Positions 8,432 to 16,719 of a stretch of DNA of 64,000 nt are shown one piece after another (the first letter of the stretch is position 1; the number at the start of each line of letters is the position of its first letter). Origin of the DNA: Ruegeria spongiae (GTDB lineage Bacteria; Pseudomonadota; Alphaproteobacteria; Rhodobacterales; Rhodobacteraceae); contig NZ_JAMFMB010000011.1 of NCBI RefSeq assembly GCF_023502395.1, positions 62,001 through 126,000 of the forward strand, given 5' to 3'. The notes under the pieces are model-generated. The model made no database searches. It was not told the origin of the DNA and saw only the letters and a list, made by a program, of their open reading frames with translations. Position numbers and translations under genes: made by a program.

Positions 8432-8716
8432 TCAGGTCCAGTGCATCCCAGACTCGCCCGCCAGGGCGGCCCGGGCTTGCATCGGTTGGTCATAGGGGAC
8501 AGCGCTGGCATCACAAAAGGCAACGATCCAGGCATCGTCCATCATCAGAAAATCCAGCACCGAGAGTAGAAATTCTGCGTCACCGGCGCTTGCGCGCAGT
8601 TGCGCCTCATCGGCGCCGGTTGATCCCAGAAAGATCGGCAGCAATTCGTCATTTCCGACCAGCCAGGTCAGCGCGCGCAGCGCCAGCGTCTCGGCTGCAG
8701 GGGCGGCAAAGGTCAT
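8432..8716 (-). CDS. DUF3572 family protein
   Basis: A 94-residue protein with the compact helical DUF3572 pattern: AETLALRALTWLVGNDELLP, FLGSTGA, then LDFLMMDDAWIVAFCDA. The ATG at 8716 has a GGAGG 4 bases upstream, whereas the alternative ATG at 8731 has none. The function of the family is unknown. It is divergent from the PleD-like gene, with 96 bases between the two starts. That neighbourhood is one I associate with alphaproteobacteria and it suggests a link to the same promoter region, although no functional tie is shown. Confidence 0.8.
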   Translation of the reverse strand: MTFAAPAAETLALRALTWLVGNDELLPIFLGSTGADEAQLRASAGDAEFLLSVLDFLMMDDAWIVAFCDASAVPYDQPMQARAALAGESGMHWT

Positions 8717-8812
8717 CGAGCCTCCGGTCATTTCGACTGCGGAAAGAGATTCTTAACCAGTTTCTTAAACAAATCGGAAGGAATGAAAAGCACTTGTCGA
8801 TGGGATGCGTCT

Positions 8813-10198
8813 ATGCAGGGAACGATTTTGATACTGGACGGCGTGTCCACCAACCGGATCATGCTGAAGGTCCAGCTGTCGGCCGCATGGTATCACGTGG
8901 TCCAGGCCGCAACGCTTGAGGGGGTGATGCCGCTGATCCGCCGCACGCATCCCGACCTGATCATCTCGGCGATGGATCTGCCGGATGGTGATGCGCTGGG
9001 GTTGCACCGGATGCTGCAGGCCGAATGCGGCACCGCCAATATCCCGATGATCGCAATCGCGCGCCAGAATGATCGCGGCGCAAAACTGCGGGCGCTGGCG
9101 GCGGGCATCCACGACGTGCTGTGCCAGCCCTGCAATGACGTGATTTTGCTGGCCCGTATCCGAAGCCTGATCCGTATCCATGGCAATCTGGGCGAGTTGC
9201 AGCGCCAGTCCGCCTCGCAGGCGGTGGGATTTGACGAGGCGCCCAGCCTCTTCGCTCCGGCAGAGCGTTCCGCCTCGGTCGCGGTGATCGCGCAAAGCTG
9301 CGGCACCGGTGCGGTCTGGCGCACGCAACTGCGCGATCAGGTGGGTCACCGGCTTGATCTGGTTACCTGCAACGGGCTGCATGGCCTGCCCGACCAGGGT
9401 GTGCCGGATGCACTGATCGTGGAATTGTCCGAGGGCGCGGCGGGCCTGCGCCTGCTGGCCGATCTGCGCGCGCGGGGCCTGACCCGCAACGCCGCCGTTA
9501 TCGCGGTGCCCAAGCAGCCCAGCACCCAGCGCGCGGCAACCGCGCTGGATCTGGGGGCCGATGACGTGGTGATGGGCGGGTTCTGCGCCCGCGAGGTTGC
9601 GCTGCGGCTCGAGACTCTGCTGCACCGCAAGGCCCGCGCAGACCGGTATCGCGACAGTGTGCAAGCCGGGCTGCGGGCGGCGACGCGCGATTCGATGACC
9701 GGGCTGTATAATCGGCGCTATGCCCTGCCCGCCCTGGGCCGTTTGCTGCGCACACCCGGGACACCGGATGCGGGATTTGCGGTGATGATGGTCGATCTCG
9801 ATCACTTCAAGACGATCAACGACACTTATGGACATGCGGCAGGCGACGCGGTGCTGATCGAGACCGCCCGCCGCCTGCGCGGCAACCTGCGTACGCAGGA
9901 CCTGATTGCCCGGATCGGGGGCGAGGAATTCATGGTCGCCCTGCCCAACACGCCCCGTGAGGATGCGGACCGGGTCGCGGCGCGCTTGTGCCGGGAAATC
10001 AACGGGCAGCCTTTCAAGCTGGGTGCGGGCACCGCCCCCATCCAGGTCACGGCCAGCATCGGTGTCGTCGTGGGCGAGCCCGAGAACACGGCATCGGGAC
10101 AAAGTGACATCGACCGCCTGATCGCGCAGGCCGACAAGGCGCTGTATGACGCCAAACATGCGGGCCGAAACTGCTACATGCTGCAACGGGCCGCCTGA
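8813..10198 (+). CDS. pleD: PleD-like diguanylate cyclase with degenerate receiver domains
   Basis: The 461-residue protein has the PleD layout: REC (about 4-120), REC-like (about 160-275), and GGDEF (about 295-460). The cyclase site reads IARIGGEEFMVALP and has an I-site RTQD five residues before it, so catalysis and feedback inhibition should work. The first receiver is altered at every key position when laid on Caulobacter PleD: the phospho-acceptor Asp53 is Ala53 (SAMDLPDG), the DD pair is DG (LILDGV), the switch Thr is replaced in IAIARQ, and the conserved Lys is Gln (LCQP). The second receiver also lacks an acceptor. Phosphorylation control as in PleD is therefore unlikely. The start at 8813 fits the family; an ATG at 8783 lies right against a GGAAGGA. 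Confidence 0.9.
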   Translation: MQGTILILDGVSTNRIMLKVQLSAAWYHVVQAATLEGVMPLIRRTHPDLIISAMDLPDGDALGLHRMLQAECGTANIPMIAIARQNDRGAKLRALAAGIHDVLCQPCNDVILLARIRSLIRIHGNLGELQRQSASQAVGFDEAPSLFAPAERSASVAVIAQSCGTGAVWRTQLRDQVGHRLDLVTCNGLHGLPDQGVPDALIVELSEGAAGLRLLADLRARGLTRNAAVIAVPKQPSTQRAATALDLGADDVVMGGFCAREVALRLETLLHRKARADRYRDSVQAGLRAATRDSMTGLYNRRYALPALGRLLRTPGTPDAGFAVMMVDLDHFKTINDTYGHAAGDAVLIETARRLRGNLRTQDLIARIGGEEFMVALPNTPREDADRVAARLCREINGQPFKLGAGTAPIQVTASIGVVVGEPENTASGQSDIDRLIAQADKALYDAKHAGRNCYMLQRAA

Positions 10199-10200
10199 AC

Positions 10201-10674
10201 CTATTTCTTGCCACCCTTGTGGCGCTTGCGCTGTGCCAGCTCTTCCAGACGGTCCGCATAGACCTGCCGCTCGGCATCATCCATGGTCAGGACCTGCGCG
10301 ATCCAGGCGGTCTGCATCGCCATGAACATCGCGCTGCGGGCTTTGGCCTGTTGGCCGATCACCTCGCGCAGCGCCTGCGGGTCGAACGGCTCGGCATTCA
10401 GTACGGTGATCACTGCCTTCAGGTCAACCTCCTTGGCACCGCGCCGGGCCTTGTGAACAGCGCGCGTCTGCGTGCGCAGCGCCTTGCGGTCGTCATCAGG
10501 CAAGGCCCGATACAACATCGACCCCACCGTTTTGGGCATCGGGCGCTTGTGATCATGGCCGCCAAAGCGCAGCATCGCGCCCACGGCCAGCCCCGCAACC
10601 GCCAGGTTCAACGCCAGCGAGACCCCCAGAAGCAGTTTGACCCAGGTCCGTGTTCTGTAGACAGTTTCGGCCAT
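10201..10674 (-). CDS. Periplasmic metal-sensor-like protein (CnrX/ZraP type)
   Basis: A 157-residue protein with one N-terminal membrane anchor (WVKLLLGVSLALNLAVAGLAVGAML) and an alpha-helical periplasmic part rich in charged residues, with MLYRALPDDDRKAL, a middle helix pair and a Lys/Arg/His-rich tail. This is the general pattern of heavy-metal sensor proteins of the CnrX/ZraP/Spy group. In the Cupriavidus CnrYXH system such a sensor works with a membrane anti-sigma factor and an ECF sigma factor; the same three gene types lie here in the same direction, with this gene last and starting directly after the stop codon of the one before. The ligand is unknown; few His/Cys residues are available apart from GGHDHKRP after the membrane segment. 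Confidence 0.7.
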   Translation of the reverse strand: MAETVYRTRTWVKLLLGVSLALNLAVAGLAVGAMLRFGGHDHKRPMPKTVGSMLYRALPDDDRKALRTQTRAVHKARRGAKEVDLKAVITVLNAEPFDPQALREVIGQQAKARSAMFMAMQTAWIAQVLTMDDAERQVYADRLEELAQRKRHKGGKK

Positions 10675-11034
10675 TTATCCCTCCTCCAGCGTGACATCAT
10701 TGAAGGCAAAGCTCTGGAACAGCTCCAGATCCTCTTCCTGCTGGAACACCAGCCCGGCGGGGTCCGGCAGGAACTCCGGCGGGGCCAGACCGATCCAGAC
10801 CCCCGCCGCACTTGCCGCAACAAGGCCACCCATCCCGGCCCAGCCACCCAGCAAGGACTGCACCTGATGCCACAGGCCCGGGCGCGACCGGACCGGTTCG
10901 GCAGGGGCCAGATGGTCCTGCTGAATGCGGTCGGCATCCGCCGTCATCCGCGCGGCCAGACCGGCGGGCATGTCATCCCGCGTCTCGCGTGCTGCGGCAA
11001 AGAGTGCCTCCAGATCCTTGTCAGTCTCAGTCAT
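10675..11034 (-). CDS. Small membrane protein, probable anti-sigma factor
   Basis: A 119-residue protein with a cytoplasmic-type N-terminal region (MTETDKDLEALFAAARETRD), one membrane segment (GGLVAASAAGVWIGLAPPEF) and a short acidic tail. It overlaps the sigma-factor gene by 8 bases and is followed without a gap by the CnrX-like sensor gene, the position expected for a membrane anti-sigma factor. The N-terminal region carries no ZAS zinc motif, so the assignment rests on topology and neighbourhood. The ATG at 11034 was preferred over 11040 because it is spaced better from a GGGA. Confidence 0.65.
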   Translation of the reverse strand: MTETDKDLEALFAAARETRDDMPAGLAARMTADADRIQQDHLAPAEPVRSRPGLWHQVQSLLGGWAGMGGLVAASAAGVWIGLAPPEFLPDPAGLVFQQEEDLELFQSFAFNDVTLEEG

Positions 11035-11641
11035 CGCCATATCCCAATTCCGCACGCCGGTCGGCCAAGGCCCTGGCAAGTGCTCTTTTGCCCCGGGCGG
11101 TCAGACTTTCGACCGCCTCGACGCTGATGTCCATGATCCCCGCAATCTCGGGGTTCGACAGCTCTTCGATGTGGCGCAGCACCACCGCCTCGCGCTGCCG
11201 GTCGGGCAGCTGCATCAGCGCGGCCTGCAACGCGTCATGCCGGGCCGCGTCCTGCAACCGGTCCGCCGGGCCCGGTGCGCTGTCTTCGGGTTCGGGCACC
11301 GCGTCAATATCCAGCGGGGTCTTGCGGCGCTTGATGTCGAGACAGAGGTTCAGCGTCACCCGATAAAGCCAGGTCGACACCTTGGCCTGCCCCTGTTGCC
11401 AGTCCGGGGCCATGCGCCAGAGCCGGATCATCGCCTCTTGTGCCACATCCTCGGCCTCGGCCCGGTTGCCCAGCACCCGCAGCGCGACCGCATAGGTCCG
11501 GGGGCCGAGCCGATCGGTCAGCTCGGCCGCCGCCTGCCTGTCGCCTTTGGCGAACATCACAAGCAGGGTATCGTCGCTGAGCCCGGTCACGGTCGAAACG
11601 TCACCGGGCACAACCGATGATATCACCGGCAGGTCTTCCAC
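11027..11641 (-). CDS. ECF-type RNA polymerase sigma factor
   Basis: A 204-residue sigma-70 factor. Region 2 is recognised in AEDVAQEAMIRLWRMAP and STWLYRVTLNLCLDIKRRK, and region 4 in LPDRQREAVVLRHIEELSNPEIA followed by SVEAVESLTARGKRALA. The gap between the two is short, as in ECF factors. The start is uncertain: GTG at 11641 gives an N-terminal extension of about 20 residues without a clear ribosome site. The gene overlaps the small membrane gene and lies 5 bases after the EF-hand gene, so the four genes probably form one transcript and one signalling circuit. The promoters it recognises are not known. Confidence 0.92.
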   Translation of the reverse strand: MEDLPVISSVVPGDVSTVTGLSDDTLLVMFAKGDRQAAAELTDRLGPRTYAVALRVLGNRAEAEDVAQEAMIRLWRMAPDWQQGQAKVSTWLYRVTLNLCLDIKRRKTPLDIDAVPEPEDSAPGPADRLQDAARHDALQAALMQLPDRQREAVVLRHIEELSNPEIAGIMDISVEAVESLTARGKRALARALADRRAELGYGDD

Positions 11642-11646
11642 ACGGA

Positions 11647-12108
11647 TCAGTTCTGTTGCGCGTCGCCGTGCTTGTGCTTGCCGTGTTTCCTGCCCATCTT
11701 CTGGCGCGCATCCGCGAATTCCTGCTGCGAGATGGTGCCATCGTCATTGGCGTCCATCCGGTCGAACATCTTGGCCGGATCGCGCCGTTTCGGCAGTTCG
11801 TCCTGGCTGAGTTGACCATCGCCGTTGGCGTCGCGACGTTCAAGCATCTTCGCCGCCTTCTCATTGGCTTTCGCCTGCCCTGCGGCCTGCAACTCTTCGA
11901 GGCTCAGCGTGCCGCTGCCATCGGTGTCGACCGAGGTAAAGCGCTGCTCCTGCCAGGCCTGTACCTCTTCGATGGTGACCTGACCGTTGCCATCGGCGTC
12001 CAGCGTTTCGAAGTCGACGCCCTTGCCCGGCCCCTTTGCCATTGCACTGCTCGCGGCAATTGCGGTCGCCAGAACAACAACCCCACCGATAAAGCCTGCA
12101 TGTTTCAT
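11647..12108 (-). CDS. Secreted EF-hand calcium-binding protein
   Basis: The 153-residue protein starts with a signal peptide (MKHAGFIGGVVVLATAIAAS, cleaved after SAMA) and carries four EF-hand loops: DADGNGQVTIEE, DTDGSGTLSLEE, DANGDGQLSQDE and DANDDGTISQQE. Each has the D-x-D/N-x-D/N-G spacing needed to bind calcium, and the tail is Lys/His-rich. It should act in the periplasm. The family has no defined role, but its position as first gene before an ECF sigma factor suggests that it takes part in the same envelope response. Start at ATG 12108 fits the signal peptide; a longer frame would add an unlikely basic leader. Confidence 0.87.
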   Translation of the reverse strand: MKHAGFIGGVVVLATAIAASSAMAKGPGKGVDFETLDADGNGQVTIEEVQAWQEQRFTSVDTDGSGTLSLEELQAAGQAKANEKAAKMLERRDANGDGQLSQDELPKRRDPAKMFDRMDANDDGTISQQEFADARQKMGRKHGKHKHGDAQQN

Positions 12109-12335
12109 CCTGATCTTCCTTTTCTTGCGCGGCGGCCCGCTGCCGCCGATCATGTAGATCAAACGGCGCGCTCTTCGGAATCCGTCGCGGCAAGCAAAAT
12201 CTTTTCCTGGCCTTTCAGGCGCGAAAGATGCGGGCGGTGATCACCTTTTGCGACAAGGGGCCGCAAACGCCCTTTCCCCCCTTTTCCGCCGGGCTATTTC
12301 CGTGCAAAAGGGCGCGTGACTTGCATGAGGGTGCC
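12109..12335. other. Intergenic divergent region between EF-hand and DUF983 genes
   Basis: This 227-base gap must hold the promoters for the EF-hand/sigma operon on one side and the DUF983/NUDIX pair on the other. A GC-rich hairpin (GCGGC...GCCGC) lies close to the EF-hand start at about 12129-12146. I see no convincing -35/-10 pair and no coding signal. Confidence 0.4.
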
Positions 12336-12734
12336 ATGACCGATCAGGCCGTCGAAACACAACACATCTCAGATCGTCCCACCTGGCCCGCGCTGGCCAA
12401 GGGGTTCCGGCGCAAATGCCCGCGCTGTGGCAAGGGGCCGTTGCTGTTCAACTATCTCAAGGTGCATGATACCTGCGGCGACTGCGGTCAGGAATTCTTT
12501 CACCACCGCGCCGATGACGGGCCCGCCTATCTGACCATTCTGCTGGTCGGTCACCTGATGGCGCCGGCGCTGCACGTGACCTTCGTGCAATGGCGGCCGG
12601 AACCTCTGACGCTGTTTCTGATTTTTGCGGTTGGTTGCCTGGCGCTCTCGCTCTATCTTCTGCCCAGACTGAAGGGCGCGGTTGTCGCCTATCAATGGGC
12701 GCGGCGCATGCACGGTTTCGGGCAGGCGGACTGA
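12336..12734 (+). CDS. DUF983 membrane protein
   Basis: A 132-residue protein with the DUF983 signature: a zinc-ribbon-like pair of cysteine knuckles (KCPRCGKGPL and DTCGDCGQEF), FHHRADDGPAY, then two membrane segments (LTILLVGHLMAPALHVTF and LTLFLIFAVGCLALSLYLLP) and a basic C-terminus. The family is common in alphaproteobacteria and sits in the inner membrane; no function is established. The start fits the family length. It is followed after 21 bases by the NUDIX gene on the same strand. Confidence 0.87.
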   Translation: MTDQAVETQHISDRPTWPALAKGFRRKCPRCGKGPLLFNYLKVHDTCGDCGQEFFHHRADDGPAYLTILLVGHLMAPALHVTFVQWRPEPLTLFLIFAVGCLALSLYLLPRLKGAVVAYQWARRMHGFGQAD

Positions 12735-12755
12735 GCCTCCGATACAGGCTGGGGC

Positions 12756-13454
12756 ATGAGCGAAGACAAGTCAGCAATCCGGAACGCCGCGACCGTCATC
12801 GTCTTGCGGGATCGTGAGACGCATCCATCGGTGCTGATGGGGCAGCGCGGGGCCAAGGCGGCTTTCATGCCCAACAAGTTCGTCTTTCCCGGCGGTGCGG
12901 TGGATGCGGCGGACCGCGAGATCGCACTGGCTTCGCCCCTGCCCGCGCTGTGCCGGGACCGTCTGACGGAAGATGTCGCCGAAGATATCGGCAACGCGCT
13001 TGCAGTCGCCGCGATCCGTGAATTGTGGGAGGAAACCGGACTGGTTCTGGGAGAGCCCGGCGCGTGGGACGGACCCGTACCCGACGATTGGCAGGGCTAT
13101 GCGGAAACCGGGTATCTGCCCTCGGCGCGCGGCCTGCAATTCGTCTTTCGCGCCATCACGCCGCCGGGCCGCCCGCGCCGCTTTGATGCGCGGTTCTTTC
13201 TGATCGATGCCGCCCATATCATGGGTGATCCCGACGATTTCTCGCGCGCCTCGGACGAGCTGTCGCATCTGCAATGGATCCCGCTGAGCGAGGTGCGCAC
13301 CTTCGATCTGCCCTTCATCACCGAAGTGGTGCTGGCCGAGATCACCGAGCGGGCGCGGGACATGACCCCGCCCGCCTCGGTTCCGTTCTTTCGCAATGAT
13401 GACGAGCAGAGCCTGTTCCTGCGTCTGCGCGGCCACCAGATGACCGGTGACTGA
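12756..13454 (+). CDS. NUDIX hydrolase
   Basis: A 232-residue protein with a Nudix box around residues 85-110 (AIRELWEETGLVLGEP), in which REx2EExG is intact; the canonical first Gly of the box is replaced, because the upstream stretch reads EDIGNALAV. An N-terminal beta-strand segment reads NAATVIVLRDRE, and an insertion precedes the box as in the longer NudL-like members that act on CoA or other nucleoside diphosphates. The substrate is not predictable. It probably shares a transcript with the DUF983 gene and meets the RNase J gene head-on; the two stops are 5 bases apart inside an inverted repeat. Confidence 0.88.
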   Translation: MSEDKSAIRNAATVIVLRDRETHPSVLMGQRGAKAAFMPNKFVFPGGAVDAADREIALASPLPALCRDRLTEDVAEDIGNALAVAAIRELWEETGLVLGEPGAWDGPVPDDWQGYAETGYLPSARGLQFVFRAITPPGRPRRFDARFFLIDAAHIMGDPDDFSRASDELSHLQWIPLSEVRTFDLPFITEVVLAEITERARDMTPPASVPFFRNDDEQSLFLRLRGHQMTGD

Positions 13455-13462
13455 ACCGGTCA
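13441..13462. terminator. Inverted repeat at the convergent NUDIX/RNase J stops
   Basis: TGACCGGT-GACTGA-ACCGGTCA is a perfect 8-base-arm hairpin that contains both stop codons. It has no T-run on either strand, so it is only a possible bidirectional terminator or RNA-stabilising hairpin. Confidence 0.4.
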
Positions 13463-15127
13463 GCGCATCCGGCTGACCACCACCGTGACCTCGGGTTTGC
13501 GACCGATCTCATTGAGGGCACTCTGCCGGGTGATGCGTCGCAGCGCCTCTTCCAGCTTGTCATCGTCGCGCAGGGTCTTCTTGTCGGCGCGCATCAGGAA
13601 CTGGTTCAGGTCTTCTTCCAGCACCTCGATCAGTGCCGCGCGCGAATTGCCGGTCTCGGGCAGACCCTTGGTGTCGCACCAGGGCTCGCCCAGCGGCTCG
13701 TCCTGCTCATCGAGAATGGCGGTGACCGTCACATGGCCGTTCAGCGCCATGCGAATACGGTCACGCACCACCCCGTCGAGCGCTCCGATCTGGACGCTGC
13801 CATCGAGATAAGTGCGCCCCGTTTCGATATAGTCGGCAACCTTGGGCGCATTGCCGCTGAGGTCCAGCATCATGCCGTTGACCGCAACGATCCCGGGGCG
13901 GCCTGCGGCCTCGGCCAGTTTCGCATGCTCGCGCAGGTGGCGATGCTCGCCATGCATCGGGATCACCATCTGCGGATCGACGATCTGATGCACCCGTTCC
14001 AGATCGGGCCGGTTGGCATGACCCGAAACGTGATAAAGCCCAGAGCTGTCATCGACCACATCCACCCCCATCTCGCTGAGCTGGTTCATGATGCGGATCA
14101 CGCCCTTTTCATTGCCCGGGATGGTCTTGGACGAGAACAGGAACAGATCGCCCTCGGCCAGAGACAACCCGCGATACTTGCCGCGCGCCAGTTGGGCACT
14201 GGCGGCTCGGCGTTCGCCCTGGCTGCCGGTCACGATCAGCATCAGGTTGCCGCGCGGCACATCCTGCGCCTCTTCCGGGCTGATCACCTTGGGAAAATCG
14301 CTGAGCACGCCGGTCTCGATCGCCGCCTCGATCATCCGCCGCATGGCCCGGCCCAGCAGCACGACAGATCGCCCTGCCCGCGCGCCTGCCTCGGCCAGTG
14401 TTTTCACCCGCGCCACGTTCGAGGCAAAGGTGGTCGCAACCACCATGCCCGAGGCCCCGGCGACCAGTTTGGTGATCTCCGGCCCCACTTCGGATTCGGA
14501 GCGGCCTGGATGGGACGAGAAGACATTGGTGCTGTCGCAGACCAGCGCCTTGACGCCTGACTTCGCCACCTCAGCCCACAGATCGGGGTCAAACGCCTCA
14601 CCCACCACCGGCTCTGCATCAAGCTTGAAATCGCCCGAATGCACGATCCGCCCGGCAGGCGTGTCGATCACCAGCCCCGCGCTTTCGGGAACCGAATGCG
14701 ACACCGGCAGGAAACCCACCGTGAACGGCCCGGCCTCGATCTGTTCGGGCCAGGCAGAGACGGTGCGCACGGCCTCTGGCGGGTGGCCGCGTTCCTCCAT
14801 CTTGCGGCGTGCGATATTGGCGGTGAAGGCGCGGGCATAGACCGGCACGTTCAGCGACGCATAGTTCAGCGAGACCGCACCCACATGATCCTCATGGGCA
14901 TGGGTGACAAAAATCGCCTCAAGCCGGTCGGCGCGTTCCTTCAGCCAGGTGAGATCGGCAAAGATCAGGTCGACGCCCGGCGTCGTGTCCATATCGGGAA
15001 ACGCCACGCCCAGATCAACAAGGATCAGCCGTTCCTTGCCCGGCGCGCCGTAACCATACACATAGGCGTTCATGCCTATCTCGCCCGCCCCACCAAGGGG
15101 CAGGTAAATCAAACGTTCATTGCTCAT
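13460..15127 (-). CDS. rnj: Ribonuclease J (metallo-beta-lactamase fold)
   Basis: A 555-residue protein with the beta-CASP RNase J pattern. Metal-binding motif HAHEDHVGAV lies near residue 75, further motifs follow at PVSHSVPES and HSGDFKLD, the beta-CASP part contains VTGSQGERRAA, and motif VSGHANRPDLERV and PMHGEHRHL follow; a C-terminal domain of about 100 residues completes the protein. In alphaproteobacteria the enzyme processes rRNA 5' ends and degrades RNA in the cytoplasm. It is the last gene of the array that starts with nuoA and overlaps coaX by ATGA (15124-15127), so it is translationally coupled to it. Confidence 0.95.
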   Translation of the reverse strand: MSNERLIYLPLGGAGEIGMNAYVYGYGAPGKERLILVDLGVAFPDMDTTPGVDLIFADLTWLKERADRLEAIFVTHAHEDHVGAVSLNYASLNVPVYARAFTANIARRKMEERGHPPEAVRTVSAWPEQIEAGPFTVGFLPVSHSVPESAGLVIDTPAGRIVHSGDFKLDAEPVVGEAFDPDLWAEVAKSGVKALVCDSTNVFSSHPGRSESEVGPEITKLVAGASGMVVATTFASNVARVKTLAEAGARAGRSVVLLGRAMRRMIEAAIETGVLSDFPKVISPEEAQDVPRGNLMLIVTGSQGERRAASAQLARGKYRGLSLAEGDLFLFSSKTIPGNEKGVIRIMNQLSEMGVDVVDDSSGLYHVSGHANRPDLERVHQIVDPQMVIPMHGEHRHLREHAKLAEAAGRPGIVAVNGMMLDLSGNAPKVADYIETGRTYLDGSVQIGALDGVVRDRIRMALNGHVTVTAILDEQDEPLGEPWCDTKGLPETGNSRAALIEVLEEDLNQFLMRADKKTLRDDDKLEEALRRITRQSALNEIGRKPEVTVVVSRMR

Positions 15128-15903
15128 TGAGAGCCATTTTCCTTGTTATAGCGATGGATCACGGTCAATCCGTGCATCGTCAGATCATCTTCGAATATGT
15201 CGAACAACTGGGCGGATTGCTGGAACAACGGTGCCAGCCCCCCGGTTCCGACAATTTTCATTGGGGCGCCGTATTCGCCCCGGATTCGTTCGCAGACCTC
15301 ACGCACCAGACCGACATAGCCCCAGAACACGCCGGACTGAATGCACTCCACAGTGTTGGTGCCGATCACCTTCTGCGGTTTCGAGATATCCACATGCGGC
15401 AGGGCTGCCGCCGCCAGATGCAGCGCCTCAAGGCTCAGGTTGACGCCAGGGGAAATCACACCGCCCACATAAGCGCCGTCATGCGCCACCACGTCGAACG
15501 TGGTCGCGGTGCCGAAATCCACCACGATCAGATCTCCGCCATGGCGGTCAAAAGCCCCGGCGGTGTTGACCAGCCGGTCAGGCCCGACCTGTGTCCCTTC
15601 ATCCACGCGAGGAGGAAAGGGCAGCAGACAATCGGGCTTACCCACCACCAGTGGGCGGCACCCAAAAAACCGATCCGCGAAGACGCGCAGGTTGAACACC
15701 ACGCGCGGAACGGTCGAAGATATCACCACATCGGTGATTTCCGCTTCGATCCCGTAATGTTTCACCAGCGTGGCATACCAGGTGAAATAGGCATCCGCCG
15801 TGCGGGAATGGTGGGTCGAGGTCCGCAGAGTGCAGAGGAATTCCCGCCCGTCCCAGATCGAGAACACGGTATTGGTATTGCCGCAATCAATCGCCAGTAG
15901 CAT
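15124..15903 (-). CDS. coaX: Type III pantothenate kinase
   Basis: The 259-residue protein phosphorylates pantothenate in the first step of coenzyme A synthesis. The ATPase-fold motifs are clear: LAIDCGNTNTVFSIWDG at the start, PDRLVNTAGAF and VVDFGTATTFDVV in the middle, then GGVISPGV. These identify the CoaX type rather than CoaA. It lies between birA and rnj with a 12-base gap to birA, an order I know from other Rhodobacterales. The start fits the conserved MLLAIDCGN opening. Confidence 0.96.
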   Translation of the reverse strand: MLLAIDCGNTNTVFSIWDGREFLCTLRTSTHHSRTADAYFTWYATLVKHYGIEAEITDVVISSTVPRVVFNLRVFADRFFGCRPLVVGKPDCLLPFPPRVDEGTQVGPDRLVNTAGAFDRHGGDLIVVDFGTATTFDVVAHDGAYVGGVISPGVNLSLEALHLAAAALPHVDISKPQKVIGTNTVECIQSGVFWGYVGLVREVCERIRGEYGAPMKIVGTGGLAPLFQQSAQLFDIFEDDLTMHGLTVIHRYNKENGSQ

Positions 15904-15915
15904 GCGCCTTGGTCC

Positions 15916-16665
15916 TCAGAAATAGATATCCGCCGCCGGAATGCTGACGCGGCCTTTGGCGGTCAATAAGACAAGATTGCCCTGCCCGTCCACCGTCTCG
16001 AAGGTGCCGACCGTCTCACTGGTGGAGGTCCGCGCAGTGATCACTTCGCCCAACCGCGCCGCACGGGCCAGCCAGGCCTGCCGGATCGGCTCGAACCCGT
16101 AACTCTGGAACTGCGTTTCATAGCGGGCATAAGCCGCGGCCAGTTCGGTCAGGAAATCCTCGGGCGCGACCAGCGCTCCGGTCTCCGAAAGCAGCGAGAC
16201 CGGGCGCACCGCACCGGCCTCGACCTGCGCGGCGCTGGGGGCTTCGGCCAGGTTCACACCGATGCCGATGGCCAGATAGCTGACGCCCTGGCCCTGTCCG
16301 GCGCTTTCCAACAGGATGCCCGCCAGCTTGCCGCCGTTGAGCAGCACGTCATTGGGCCATTTCAGCGCCAGCCCATCCGCCCGCCCGGTCACCGCAACAC
16401 AGGCATCAAACAGCGCAAGCGCGGCGATAAAGCTGCGCAGCGCCGCGTTCTCGGTGGTGCCGAAGGGACGCATCACCAGGGTGGCGGCCAGGTTGCCGGA
16501 TGGGTTCGCCCAGGCCCGCCCGCGACGCCCGCGCGCGGCGGTCTGGCGGTGGGCCAGAATCCATTCCGGCCCGGTCAGCGATGGTGCAATCCTTGCGGCC
16601 TCGTTCAGGGTGCTGTCGACTTCGTTCAGCACCCGCTTGCCATAGGTTTCGGGCCAGATGCTCAT
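15916..16665 (-). CDS. birA: Biotin--[acetyl-CoA-carboxylase] ligase, catalytic-only type
   Basis: A 249-residue enzyme that makes biotinyl-AMP and attaches biotin to carboxylase subunits, including the MccA encoded in this window. The opening WPETYGKRVLNEVDSTLNEA and motifs ARGRRGRAW and LKWPNDVLLNGGKLAGILLE are those of the catalytic core. There is no N-terminal DNA-binding domain, so it is not the repressor form. No ribosome site is visible before the ATG because a strong hairpin with a T-run fills the leader up to 3 bases before the start codon. It is 54 bases downstream of nuoN. Confidence 0.95.
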   Translation of the reverse strand: MSIWPETYGKRVLNEVDSTLNEAARIAPSLTGPEWILAHRQTAARGRRGRAWANPSGNLAATLVMRPFGTTENAALRSFIAALALFDACVAVTGRADGLALKWPNDVLLNGGKLAGILLESAGQGQGVSYLAIGIGVNLAEAPSAAQVEAGAVRPVSLLSETGALVAPEDFLTELAAAYARYETQFQSYGFEPIRQAWLARAARLGEVITARTSTSETVGTFETVDGQGNLVLLTAKGRVSIPAADIYF

Positions 16666-16668
16666 GGC

Positions 16669-16695
16669 AAAAAGGCCCGGTTCAGCAACCGGGCC
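16669..16695 (-). terminator. Intrinsic terminator-like hairpin between nuoN and birA
   Basis: On the minus strand GGCCCGGTT-GCTG-AACCGGGCC forms a perfect 9-base-pair stem followed at once by TTTTT. It has the form of a textbook Rho-independent terminator. The T-run ends 3 bases before the birA ATG, so the hairpin also occupies the birA ribosome-binding region. It may end most nuo transcripts and let a fraction through to birA-coaX-rnj. Confidence 0.8.
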
Positions 16696-16719
16696 CCTTT
16701 CGATTGTTGTGATCCGCGA

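Noticed and set aside
12145-12162. Fnr-like half-site (TTGATCTACATGATC on the minus strand) before the EF-hand gene
   Set aside because: Only one half matches; the second half is out of register.
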